A stretch of 64,000 nt of DNA, taken from Vitellaria paradoxa. Taxonomy: Eukaryota > Streptophyta > Magnoliopsida > Ericales > Sapotaceae. The notes under the pieces are model-generated. The model was not told the origin of the DNA. It saw only the letters and a program-made list of their open reading frames with translations, and did no database searches. Positions 1-10,948 of the stretch are shown piece by piece. Location of the stretch: contig JAINTL010000033.1 in assembly GCA_019916065.1 (NCBI GenBank), positions 124,001-188,000 of the forward strand, read 5' to 3'. Position 1 is the stretch's first letter, and each line of letters starts with the position of its first letter. The translations under genes and the position numbers were made by a program.

Positions 1-189
1 CTTGACACCCTTAGGGTTGTCTATGTGCATATTTACATATTTAGGTCTTTGTACAACTAAGAAACAACTAATTACAATCATAATCTCCCTAAACAAATCA
101 ATCAAATCAAATCAAATCACTAAACAGATCCTCTATACTAGGAATGGTTAAATCAAAAGATACGTTGCTATATTTACAATATTTTAACA
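1..189 (-). repeat. 3' LTR of the left-edge Copia element (2 bases cut off)
   Basis: The plus-strand start CTTGACACCCTTAGGGTTG matches the copy at 1654 (CTTGACGCCCTTAGGGTTG). The inner end is CA at 188-189, the complement of an LTR TG start. Shared blocks include TACAATCATAATCTCCCTAA. Confidence 0.8.
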
Positions 190-1651
190 CTCCACCTCAA
201 GGTAGAGCATATATATCATATATTCTAAACTTGTTAAAAATATACTTAACTCGAGATCCTCTAAGGGTTTTAGTGAATAAATTAACAAGTTGGTCTTCAA
301 ACTGAACATGACCAATCTTAATGGTATTTTATAAGATTTTCTCTATGATAAAATGACAATCCACCACATTATGCTTAGTCATTTGATGAAATACTAGATT
401 GGAGGCAATATGAACCATAGCCTAATTATCACGTAACAACTCTATTGGTTGTGAGTGCTAACTCTTATTTCTTTTATCATATTCGATATCCAGATTAACT
501 CATGTGAGGTGTGAGCCATGCGCTATCCTCTGACTTTGTATTCAATTTTGCTACCACTATCTATTTTTTGCTTTTACATGATAATTACATTACTTCAAAC
601 GAAGATGCAATAGCTTGTAATAGAGCATCTATCTAATAGTAATCCTACCTAATTTGCATCTATATACCCTTGTACTAAAGTATACTCATTACCCTAATAT
701 GCCAAACCCCTTTCAGGTGCTCCTTTCAAATATCTCAGGATTCGAACAACTAAATCACAATGACTAGTATGAGATAATCCCAGATACCACGTATAGGGTA
801 CAAAATGTCTAGTCCCATTAGCAAGATGTTTTTGCTTTCTAAGTCCAGTGAAGGCAATCTTAACTACTTTAACCTTTATCGATAATTTTTTCCATTCAAC
901 TTTCGAGTAAGTAAATGGTAAGGCCAATTAGTGGAACCAAGGGGCTTGGATTATATGGGAAAAGCTCTCAAGATAGTACTAGAATTGAAAGCCACTGGCT
1001 ATCAGAGACAATGACTGGAATGACATAGAGTGTCATGGAGTCATGGGTGTTGCTGGAGTTTAGTCGTCAGCGGAGAAGATATTGGAAGGATCAACAGAGG
1101 AAGGCGACTAAGATGGTAGTTGTCACGTAATAAGAGACAAACTCACGTGCTTACACTCGTCAGAAATGGATCTGCAAGTAGATCTCACTTATCGAGGCTG
1201 TGGTGGCATGTTAAGGCAAACAACTGGCCAGCGATGGCTTATGGGCACAAGGTGAGGCTGGTAGCGGGTATGGTTGGGCTAGTAACTGACCAAGATAGGG
1301 TAGCTGAGGTTTCACAAATGCTACAGTTAGTGTTTTTGAAGATTCTTCTATCGTCGGCTAGGATTCTAATGTTTGAAGGTTTTGGTGAGGGCCATTGATG
1401 GTTAATGAATATTCAACAATGGTGAGTTATCTTTGAGGTTGAAAAATCTGGGGTCAAAATATGGGATTCCAACCTCTAGAGGCTCTAAATGGGAATGGGG
1501 GTTAGGGTAGACATCTTGATGCAAACACAGGATCCCAAAAAAAGAAAAAAATGGTTAGGATTTCTTGATACAGATCACAAATTTTGAAGAAAAGAGAAGA
1601 ATAGGATTTAGGATCACTACTCTAATACCATGTAAAAGAGATTTAATGAAA

Positions 1652-1831
1652 TGCTTGACGCCCTTAGGGTTGTCTAAGTGTATATTATATACATTAAGCC
1701 CATGTGCAAACTAGAACAACCAAATACAATCATAATCTCCCTAATCAAATCAAATCTTCTAATAATTATTAATTAGATCTCTTATACTAGGAAAAAATGC
1801 ATATTTATCATATTTACAATATTCTAATACA
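1652..1831 (-). repeat. 5' LTR of the left-edge Copia element
   Basis: This 180-bp copy begins TGCTTGACGCCC and ends ATTCTAATACA. It is clearly diverged from the first LTR (many substitutions and small indels), so the insertion is not recent. Confidence 0.8.
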
Positions 1832-2318
1832 CACCACCATAGACAGACATCCTTCTAGTGCTTTCTCTCTCTCTTTCGATCCAAGTTACCCTAACTCTCA
1901 CCCACTTGCCTTTGGTGAAACCCACCATGGATACGACAAGCATTGGTCCGGGAAAATTGGAATATCCGACCTGACACCGATCATCCATAGAGATCTAGTA
2001 AAAACAATATGAAAGAAAACTACTAACTTGCGTAACACTAACAAATATAATCCATGCTTTCCTTTCCATTGCCAAAAGGATAGAGGATATAAAAGAAAAT
2101 TTTGGAGCGCACGATAAAGTCCATGCCCTACTTAGTTGTATCTTGTATTATTGCATGGTCCTTTTTTCAGATTCCTTTTTCTTTCTTGATAAATGAAAGT
2201 GTAGATAGGATGTAATAAAGAAGAGAAAATGCATCATGAAATCTTCTAGTAATGATGATCTCACAACTGCCGATGTCTAGATAAAAGAAAATTTATCAGT
2301 TCAAACAGGGGTTACTAC

Positions 2319-5300
2319 CTTCAAAGCAAACATTCCGAACAAGGAAGAGCCCTTCAGAGCACGATCAACTTCAGGAGGTACATTAGGGGATACATTGCTG
2401 ATAAATAAACCATATAAGCCCATCCCAAATATTAACATGACAGTTCCAGCAAGATACACATCTGCATTAAATCAAGTTCAATTTCATATCAGCAATTGCA
2501 AGTTGCGTTTGTTGGAGTAATTGATCAGGTGCTAATAACATTTGCGAGTTCTCACATGTCAATAAAAAACAGAAAGTCAACAAACGTGCTTACTCCATCT
2601 CCATGAAATAAAATTAATCCATTTGAAGACACAAAAGTCGGTGTAAAGCAGTACTTTCTATGGATGATTGAGTTAAGAAATTGTAATTTTAGTTTAGCAA
2701 AAGCTTGATATATATGGTGTTGCAGCTTTGCTTGGATTAGGTTTCCAAATACCCTTTTGTCAGTGTATCCTGTTATGTATGCACTTGTTGCTTGAGTGTC
2801 CATATACCAAGTTAGCTTGATATGGTCTGATACTTTGTCATTCCTGCATACAAGAATATGTTGAACAAAGAGATTTTAAGAGCTTGAAGAACAATTGGCT
2901 TGCCTATCACCCCCAAATAGCATAAGTTTTAAGCATGCTTGGCTGTTCAAAATATGCTTCCTAGATTCTCTGAAATAGTTCCCATAACTACAGTGCTAGA
3001 AAGTTGTAAAACATCAATTTTGCAGGTCAATCTATCCTCAAAGGTAAATATGTTCAAGAGGAACAGTCAGTAGTTGGGGGGGGGGGGGTTGGGGGAGAGA
3101 AATGATAGAACAAGAAAATGTGGAGGGTGTGCCAAGGAGTATACAATATTGATAACAAGACTGCAGCAACACTTTATCAAACAAACCAGTATCCATTACC
3201 CTCTTGCAGGTGACCCTGTTCAGAACTCCAGATGGATGTCCATATGGTGGGCTAAACATAGCATTGATGAAATCTCACAAAATTCTATAATCAGGAGTAC
3301 CTGACTAATACATTGTAAGCCACCTAAAGTAATTTATATCGGTAATTTGTTTACAATTTTCTATTTATTATGTTTTTACGATTGAGCTTTCTTCTAGACC
3401 AATGAAAAACACACATTAGTACAGACAACAGAGCAACAAGGAAGCAACTTTGCCTAGACAGAAATTACATGGAGGATTTAAGAATAGATTGTAGAAAGTG
3501 AAAGAAAAAGCAGATGGCATTGTATGTGAGGGGAAAAAGGTTTAGTGATGGGGCAACCTTAAAAAGAACTCCAATGGAAATGTTACTAGTAGTTCAATTA
3601 GAAATTTCATCCAACAGGAGTTGACTCTTCTCTTAAAAGCAGCAGGCATTGTATATGAGGGGAAAAAAGTTTAGCGATGGGGCAACCTTAAAAATGACTC
3701 CAATGGAAATGTTACTAGTAGTTCAATTAGAAATTTCATCCAACAGGAGTTGACTCTTACTCTAAAAAGCAGAAGGCATTGTATATGAGGGGAAAAAAAG
3801 TTTAGTGATGGGGCAACCTTAAAAAGGACTCCAATGGAAATGTTACTAGTAGTTCAATTACAAATTTCATCCTACAGGAGTTGACTCTTCTCTTCTTAGA
3901 ATTAAGAAACAATCACTCAAAAGGGTAGCAAGTCTTTTCCACGACTTAGACTTCTTGTTAAACATGTAATTGACAGGTAACAGTTAAATATACTATTGAC
4001 TATGAAGGGTTTTCTTAAAAGGAAGTCAAAACCTTACCGATAGCTTCAACTAATCGCAGTACCATCTGTCCTGTGTGTATTCCTTTGACACAGCTCGTCC
4101 AGTAAACTTTGTATGCTTCAAAAGTGTAAACACAACCCTACAGAAATAGAGGCAGCCAGTTTGAAGAATGAAACTCAAGAAAGGGATGCAAAGTTACAAA
4201 CCAAATTAGACAGTAAATTCCAGGAACAGACCAATATGCTTCCACTGACACATTATTATATCATAAGAAGAAGCTTATACTTCATTTGGTGGCAGCTTAG
4301 AAACCTAATGCTGATTACAGTTAACAAACAACTTGACAAAGGCAAAGTAGAATTTCATAATTAATTATATTAAAATATCAACAACTAAAAGCAGTAAATC
4401 TTTGGAACTTTAAGAATAGGGATTGGAACTTGGTGAAAGATTCTCCACCCAATCAAGATGGACACCAAGGCTCTCTCGCAATTTGTGTCCATTCCTGAGT
4501 ATGTCACAATGAAAAACTGTCTTCTCTACATATATTGTAACATGCTGCTAGTCACTAATAAATATAGTAGGCTAATGATGAGAAAGATTGTATGTGCCAC
4601 GTTATTCCTGTGCCACAGCTTGAAAAAAGCTGAATACAGCATGCAGCAACAGAAGCACTCCGTGACTCAGAAATTGAAGAAACTCATTCGGGAATTCAGG
4701 CCCTTGTAAGGATCTTGTATAAACTGATTGCAAAGGTTATAGCCTCCTGCATTAAACCGGCCAGGAATTCCATTATATCAAACACTCAATATGCCTTCGT
4801 TGGAGGTAGACAAATCCTTGATGCAGCTCTTGTTGCAAATGATTTGGTGGATTTTAGGTTTTGAAGCAGCAACCCAGGGATTATCTGTAAGTTTGACATC
4901 GAAAAAGCATTTGACCATGTCAATTGGGGTTTCTTGATCTTGCTGGAGAGAATGGGATTTAGTGCCAAATGGAGAAGACGGATTCTTTGGTGCATCTCAG
5001 CTGTGAGATTTTCAATCAATGGATCCCCCACGGACTTCATTGAGTCTTTGAGGAGCTTATGACAGGGTAACCCTCTCCCACCTTTTCTCTTTATCATAGT
5101 AACGGAGGCATTTAGCAGATTAATGAACAGAGCAATTTAGGAAGGCTACGATGAAAATTTTGAGGTTCGCCGCTGCGATTAGGAAAGTATATTCATATCC
5201 CACCTTTTGCTCACAAATGACTCGGCGCAGACCTTCTCCAGCTAGGTCTAGGATGGCCACCTCGGCCGACCTGTTTGTACTCTACTCGATCCCCACCCTA

Positions 5301-8300
5301 AACAGGTAGAGGATTCAGAGATTTTCTAAGAATTAGATAGGATATGAGGACATTTTTAAAAAAAATTTAAGGATCGGATAGGGTACGGATATGAGTCTGT
5401 CCCCGCGCCCATATCCTACCCTACCTGTGACCCGACCCTCTCCATATTCTCGTGTATATATATATTTAATTTTTTAGTATATTTGTTACTACAGATTTCT
5501 CAGTAAAGTAAAGAATTAAGATTTTGAGTTTTTTTATCTATCAGTTTCTATTAAATTACTTTGTTTTTCAATTTACAAAGAAACTATAAATTGTGATAGA
5601 CCAAAATTGTGAGTGTTTCTTTATTTACTTTTCTTATCTTGAACCATAGAACCTATTAATATGGTAGAAAAATAAAAACCTAATAAGTGTTTTTTAAATA
5701 TGTATATATGGTATTTTTTGATTTTTTAAATATACATTAGGATTCTACTCTATTTTTTTATAAGTCATATTTTAAAATTTTTGTATTTTTATATTTGTTT
5801 CAATTCAGGTACCCGTTTCCCAATGAGGATCCCCATTCCCCGTTTGGGTCGGGGATGGGTGGTAAAAATAAATCTCCAGTGAGAATCGGGTAAGGTATGG
5901 GGATCGATTTTAGTTTAGGAATCAGGTATGGGAATACGTGTACCCGCCCCATACCTATCCCTCAGTCACTTGCATTGCCTATTGCTATGTTTTGAGTAGT
6001 CTCCTGCTTCAAAGTAAAATCTCCACAAATCTAAGCTGATTCTCTTAGGTGAAGTCACTAATATGGATGAGCTGACGACACTTAAGGGCTTCAGCCTATA
6101 TGGGAGCTTCAGAAGGGGGACTCTCCCATCATCCTACATGGGACTTCCCCTGGACGCACCCTATAAGGCCAAATGGGTATGGGATGGCATCTTTGACAAA
6201 GTTCACAAAAGATTGGCAAGTTGGTAGAAACAATACCTATCCGAGGGGGCTCAGATCACCGTTATCAAAAGTGACCTAGCTAGCCTACTAACTTACTACA
6301 TGTCTCTTTTTATTATGCCAGCCTTAGTGGCTCAAAGATTGGAAGATTCCAGTGCAATTTCCTAGGGGTAGTGGTACGGAGGGACCTAAATTTCATCTTG
6401 TGGACTGGAATACTGCTTATCTGCCCATAAATGTGAAGGGGTGTTGGAATTTGGAGATAACAGCAAACGACGCCTTATTGAGAAAGTGGTTGTGGCATTT
6501 TGCAAAGGCAAGAGATAGCTTCTGAAGAACGTTAACAGCTTTTAAATATGGTTTGCAATGGGGTGACTGGTCCGCTATTACTTCCAAAGGCTCGCATGGT
6601 TGTGGCTTGTGGAAAAGCATTCAAAGCAGGTGGGACTTTCTCAAAGTTCATTCGCTTTAAAGCTGGAAATGGGGTTAGTCTGAAATTCTGGAGCCATCCT
6701 TGCCCCTCAAGACCACTTCCCTGGCATTTATGAGCTTGGCTTATAAGTCAGATCAAGTCTCGTTCACCAGTGGGCAGAAGGTGTGGAACTGCGAGACAAA
6801 AAGAAGCCTTATGGACTAAGAGATGACCATGCTGTATGAAGCCATATTGGAGGAGGGGGAAGATGAGATATTATGGGGCCTCTATTTTAAAGGCATTTTT
6901 GAAGTAAAGACATAATATAATGCTTTGCTAGGGAGGAGGAATAAGCCTTTCCCTTGGAAGGCTATTTGGATGAGTGGAGCCCTCTCTACAGTGGATTTCT
7001 TCATGTGGTGTGTAGCTCACCGCAAGATGCTCACAATTGAGAACCTTGTTAGATGAGACCTAGTGATTGTAAACCAATGTTGTTTGTGCAAGTCAGATTA
7101 GGAATCCATCGATTACATTCTTGTCCACTGCACTTGGGCCAAGAAATTGTGGAACCTGGTTGTTCTATGCTTCGGCATAGTATGCGCCCCCACCACACCC
7201 CCCCTAGGCGGGGCAGCGCGAATCAATTTTTTCGAGCCTAGTGGATTAACAAGACTGCCAGTAGTAGGAGAAAGGCTTGGAAAATAGCTCATCATTGCAT
7301 TTGTTGATTGATTCAGAAGGAACAGAACAAGATAACTTTTAAGGAAATAGAAATTCCCCTAAGTAGGGTCGAAAGGGTGTTGATATATAGCGTCTAGATG
7401 GATTACAGACGGTTTGGAGCCAGATATGTTCACTTTTTTGTCCTTTTGGAAAGCATGATTTATAATTTTCTTTGTATATGAGAGACATAAAGCAGGATTC
7501 ATTTACCTTTTTATCCTTTTTGGAGAGCATGGAATTATAATCTATTTTTGTATACAGGAGACATAGACCTGGATTCATTTACCTTTTTTTCTTTTTTGGA
7601 AAGCTTCGAATTATATTTTTGTACACGGGAGCCATCCCCTTGTTGCCCTTTTAATACAATTTTACCTTATTTACTGATTTAAAAAAAAAAGAATTATTTA
7701 AAGATATACCAATGAGCACAATGAAATTATGCTTATTCAATAGGAAACTAATGGATATATTTGTTAACAGTTGAACTAACAGGTTTTGTAGATAGACGCT
7801 ATATTCAAAAGAAGCATTCTTGCACTGAAACTGCCCAGAGCTTCTAGATGAGAGTATCTATAATATGTTTGTGGAATTCTCCGCTGATGGCAACTTTTTG
7901 AACCCATCATAACTAACCTAGCCCAACAGTTCGGATAAAACAAAGTATAACTTCTTCACGTTTCTCTAATTCAAATGTATAGAACGAACAGATAATGAAT
8001 AGTGAAAGCAATGCCACTACTGACATAAAATCTACCACTGCATTCAAATCAGCAATTTGATTATGGATTTCCAAGCAAAAGGTTATGGTCAATTATAGAA
8101 CACTGCATGCAATGCATAAGATAAAAGAGACACTGTCAATCAACCTTAACCATATTATAAATTTGCAAACGATTACAAAGAGTAAGGAATAAAGAAAAAA
8201 AAATAGTAGACCTACACAGACAGGTAAAATTGAAAACGTCATGAAGGTGACAGGAGACATTACATTTAGAAAGCACAGCAAAGAGCCGGCCAATGAACCC

Positions 8301-9641
8301 CCAACAGCCAAAAGTGCCAAAAAACGGAAGTCAAATATTATCTGCCCAATTAAGGATGAGTAAGAAATAGTCTTAGTCAATCAGACTAGAGATACAAACA
8401 TCTAAAGATTGCAGAAATAATGCACAAATGCATTACTATAATCAATAATTTGAATGAATAATTACTTTGTATAATTGATGGTGCCAAGGGCGGAATCACA
8501 TAGTGAAGTGACCCCACTAATTTTTTTTATTATATATGGCTATTTTTATATTACTCTATATAATTTTACTAATCCACCCCTATATAGTTTTGCTAACTCT
8601 CCCACTATCTGCTTCAATTTGTTAATTCCAGGCACAAAGTGCAGATGCACAGAGTTAATTTATTACCTAAAATTACTAATTTTGTTAAAATAATTTTAAT
8701 TTTTCAAAAAATATTCTGACAAATTTTATAAAATACCATAATTATTCTTAACAATTTTATTATAAAAAAATATACCCAACTAAGAAGGTTGGTTCTGCCC
8801 CGTGATGGTGCACAATAGAACACATTTGTGTGCATGTGAAAAAAATGAATCAACATTTTAGGGCCTCATTAAATATCACAAGGGGGAAATAGTATTATGG
8901 GTAGAAGATGAGCTAAGTAAATATAAATGGAGAGAGGATTTTGTGCAGTTGGAAGCGTTTTGTTTATTTGTGTTTCCTTGTGTATTCTTTTCTTTGGTTT
9001 GGACATGACTCTTAACATAGCCAAATGGAGAAAGAATATACACATATATATATATATTTACTATAAGGAAAAAATATATTAAATGGCATTCAAGGGATGC
9101 CTCCCAAGTTAAAAAAAATAAATAAATAAAAATAAAAAATAAAAAACTAGCATATCCACCTGTTCTATGAATTGCAAAAAAAAACTAGCCAAACCCAAGT
9201 AACTAGGAGCAAGAGTTACCGAGTTACCTTTTCCTTGGATTAACTTTATAGACTATTTTAACCCCCCAGAAATGAGCGATTAGAGCAATCTCCTTTCAAT
9301 GGATGGAAAATTACAAAATAAAAATAAAAATAAAAAATTACCCTTTCAATGGATGACTCAGTGGATCGAACAAAGCCCAGAACTCGGTTGCCATTTGGGC
9401 TCGCTAGCGCGTAGTTGAAGCCCTTGTCCGGGACTTGAGAGGATTCAACGAAGGGCTTCGACGGAGAATTTGAAGAAACAATGCTTTCAGCAGAGGAAGA
9501 TGACGACGAAGATTCGGAGGACGGTGACGAGCTCAAACAAGCGAGAAGAGGAGAGAAGCGTCTTCGAATTCTTATGGAAGGACGAGGTTTAGGTATTGAG
9601 AGGCAGAGAGGGACAGCTGAGGTTGAAGCGAGCAGAGCCAT
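2319..9641 (-). CDS. UPF0114 (YqhA) family chloroplast membrane protein, 3' end outside window
   Basis: Four minus-strand exons join in frame: 9641-9342 (100 codons), 8341-8264 (26 codons), 4137-4038, and 2461-2319. All introns are GT-AG. Residues 1 to about 75 form a Ser/Arg-rich, acid-poor leader typical of a chloroplast transit peptide ([20 protein letters not shown]...). The mature part has the family's hydrophobic segments: exon 2 encodes [20 protein letters not shown], exon 3 has [20 protein letters not shown], and exon 4 has a membrane span followed by [19 protein letters not shown]. This layout matches plant UPF0114 proteins; the biochemical function of that family is not established. 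Exon 4 ends at AAG followed by a GTAGTA donor, so at least one more exon is expected to the left, past the Copia element at 1-1831. The 207 residues visible contain no stop. Introns are swollen by a LINE, a hAT MITE and a tandem repeat. Confidence 0.82.
3508..3897. repeat. Three tandem copies of a ~129-bp unit
   Basis: The landmark GGCATTGTAT recurs at 3516, 3645 and 3775, followed each time by GAGGGGAAAAA, ATGGGGCAACCTTAAAAA and CAACAGGAGTTGACTCT (TACAGGAG in the third copy). The copies differ by only a few bases. The array lies in intron 3 of the UPF0114 gene. Confidence 0.9.
4683..7690 (+). mobile_element. L1-type LINE, 5'-truncated and decayed
   Basis: Plus-strand frames interrupted by stops and shifts show the middle and 3' part of a plant L1 ORF2. 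The reverse transcriptase has [10 protein letters not shown] near 4718, then [15 protein letters not shown] and [16 protein letters not shown] at about 4785-4930, and a decayed ADD box at about 5205 ([10 protein letters not shown]). The C-terminal portion resumes at about 5966 ([20 protein letters not shown]) and ends with the zf-RVT-like segment at about 6955-7150 ([19 protein letters not shown]). A poly-A stretch at about 7680-7690 marks the 3' end. It sits in intron 2 of the UPF0114 gene in antisense orientation. No intact ORF remains. Confidence 0.85.
5240..5965. mobile_element. AT-rich insertion splitting the LINE
   Basis: LINE coding homology stops after the decayed catalytic box near 5240 and restarts at about 5966 with CLLLCFE. 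The intervening ~0.7 kb has no LINE similarity. Both ends are G/C-rich and the core is very AT-rich. The ends share related words in inverted order (CTCGATCCCCACCC near 5285; GGGGATCGATTTT near 5900). The class is unknown and the exact boundaries are not resolved. Confidence 0.5.
8485..8803. mobile_element. hAT-type MITE with 8-bp target duplication
   Basis: A 319-bp AT-rich element begins CAAGGGCGGAATCA; its reverse-complemented right end begins ACGGGGCAGAACCA. The 8-mer GATGGTGC flanks it perfectly at 8477-8484 and 8804-8811. Eight-base duplications and C-rich/G-rich tips of this kind are the hAT signature. No ORF. It lies in intron 1 of the UPF0114 gene. Confidence 0.85.
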
Positions 9642-9645
9642 GGTC

Positions 9646-9678
<33 letters not shown>

Positions 9679-9800
9679 TTTGGACACCAGTGGGCAAGTT
9701 ACCGTACTAAAAATATATACAGAATTTGAATGAAATCGAGAGAGAGAGAGAGAGAAGACAGATTTCGAAGTGAGAGCGGAGAGAGTTGTGATCATTACGC
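9642..9800 (-). promoter_or_regulatory. 5' leader/promoter-proximal GA/CT tracts of the UPF0114 gene
   Basis: Two pure (GA)n runs, at about 9649-9673 and 9739-9756, lie within 115 bp upstream of the minus-strand start codon at 9641. On the transcribed strand they read CT repeats, a common element in plant 5' leaders. No convincing TATA box was found. Confidence 0.5.
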
Positions 9801-9947
9801 TTCCCTGGTTTCATCCATGGGCCCTTCGTGGCTCAGCCAATTTATGGCGGGTAGCGGGGGAACCAACGGCTCATTTCAAAAGGTGGGATGGTCCCACCCT
9901 ACCAACAAATAAAAGTCACTTCGTCTGTAATTATCTCACGTATAATG

Positions 9948-10105
9948 GTAGCGTTTGGTTTTCTAAAATTAACTAAAAATTATTATTTTTTATTTTTTAT
10001 TACTTTTTTTTAAAATGATATTTTTTTAATCAAATTTTATCATATATTATTTTTATATTAAATTTTTATATTTTTTATTATACTTTTTTACCATTTAAAC
10101 ACTAC
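9948..10105. mobile_element. Short AT-rich MITE-like element
   Basis: The left tip GTAGCGTTTGGTTTTC and the reverse-complemented right tip GTAGTGTTTAAATGGT are similar. The core is almost pure A/T. The target duplication was not resolved. Confidence 0.4.
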
Positions 10106-10663
10106 TAAAATAAGAAAAAAAAAAGAGTTTGATATCGATGTCAGCTGAATAGTATTAAACTTAATAAACATTAAAATTTAATTCAACGGTCTAAATTTAT
10201 TTAAATATTTTTTTAAATAAAAAATATATAGATAAATCTGGTAACAACCCCGACTTAATGTTGAGGGGTGACATTAGACGGGATGTCACTGCCCCCAAAT
10301 TTAAATAAAAAAGGGCACTTGATGCACAGGATACGTGATACAGTATTTGAGTTCTTTTATTAATTTGTTAATTTGAAAAAAATACATATATATTAATTTT
10401 TAGGCTACTGTGAGCTTAGACTGAACGCCCACTTGAATTTAATTTGATGGCCCACTACTTGCATTGATGTATTAGAGTCATACTCGCAACCCATTTGGTT
10501 AAACCAACCCATTTGACCCAACCCACTTGAGAGGCACATGACCTCCATTTATGTAATTGCGAATTTGCGAACCTTCATTAGCTAGCATTTATAAAGCATA
10601 ACAAACAAATTTCAACAACGTGGATGCATATTTTCATTCAAGGTATCAATATTCAATATAAGA

Positions 10664-10948
10664 CAGTGGTTCTTCGGGCTCCACGTGTAGTAAAAACCTA
10701 TTGCGAGGGTTACAGTAAAAAAAAAAATAGAAGGTCTAAATTTAATTATACTCTAATAACATCTAATTTTTTATATTCTACATTAATTATGTTTTAATCA
10801 GATTTTTCTAACTTCTATTTTTATTTTGAAAATAATTTTAATTAAATCAAATTGAAACCATTAGATTAAATAAAATTAAATCTAGACTTTTGATTTTCCA
10901 CTACAACTCCTGCAGTAAATTTTTTCACTACAGTTCCCTAAAACATTG
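10664..10948. repeat. Imperfect fold-back element
   Basis: Two ~80-bp arms are inverted copies. Left arm: CTCCACGTGTAGTAAAAA, GGGTTACAGTAAAA, AAGGTCTAAATTTAATT. Reverse complement of the right arm: AACTGTAGTGAAAAAA, GAGTTGTAGTGGAAAA, AAGTCTAGATTTAATT. The arms are diverged, and no flanking duplication was seen. No ORF. Confidence 0.55.

Larger units (their letters stand above)
1..1831 (-). mobile_element. Internally deleted Copia LTR retrotransposon
   Basis: The element reads on the minus strand and is bounded by two related ~180-190 bp LTRs (1-189 and 1652-1831). Next to the inner edge of the upstream LTR, at about 1616-1631, the minus strand reads TGGTATTAGAG, a slightly decayed initiator-Met tRNA primer-binding site. 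A purine-rich tract (minus GAGGTGGAG) abuts the other LTR at about 190-200. Between them only a decayed Copia RNase H region survives: minus-strand ILRYLKGAPERGLAY near 695-740, then degenerate RNase H and C-terminal sequence down to about 195. Protease, integrase and most of RT are missing, so this is a deletion derivative of about 1.8 kb. It lies in or beyond the last visible intron of the UPF0114 gene. The window begins two bases inside the LTR, so the second target-site copy cannot be checked. Confidence 0.85.

Noticed and set aside
1120..1398. 92-codon frame inside the left Copia element
   Set aside because: It is on the strand opposite to the element and has no similarity to gag or pol.
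9481..9729. Plus-strand acidic/Arg-rich frame over the UPF0114 start
   Set aside because: It is the antisense of the transit-peptide exon plus the (GA)n leader, so the acidic and ER-repeat composition is an artefact.
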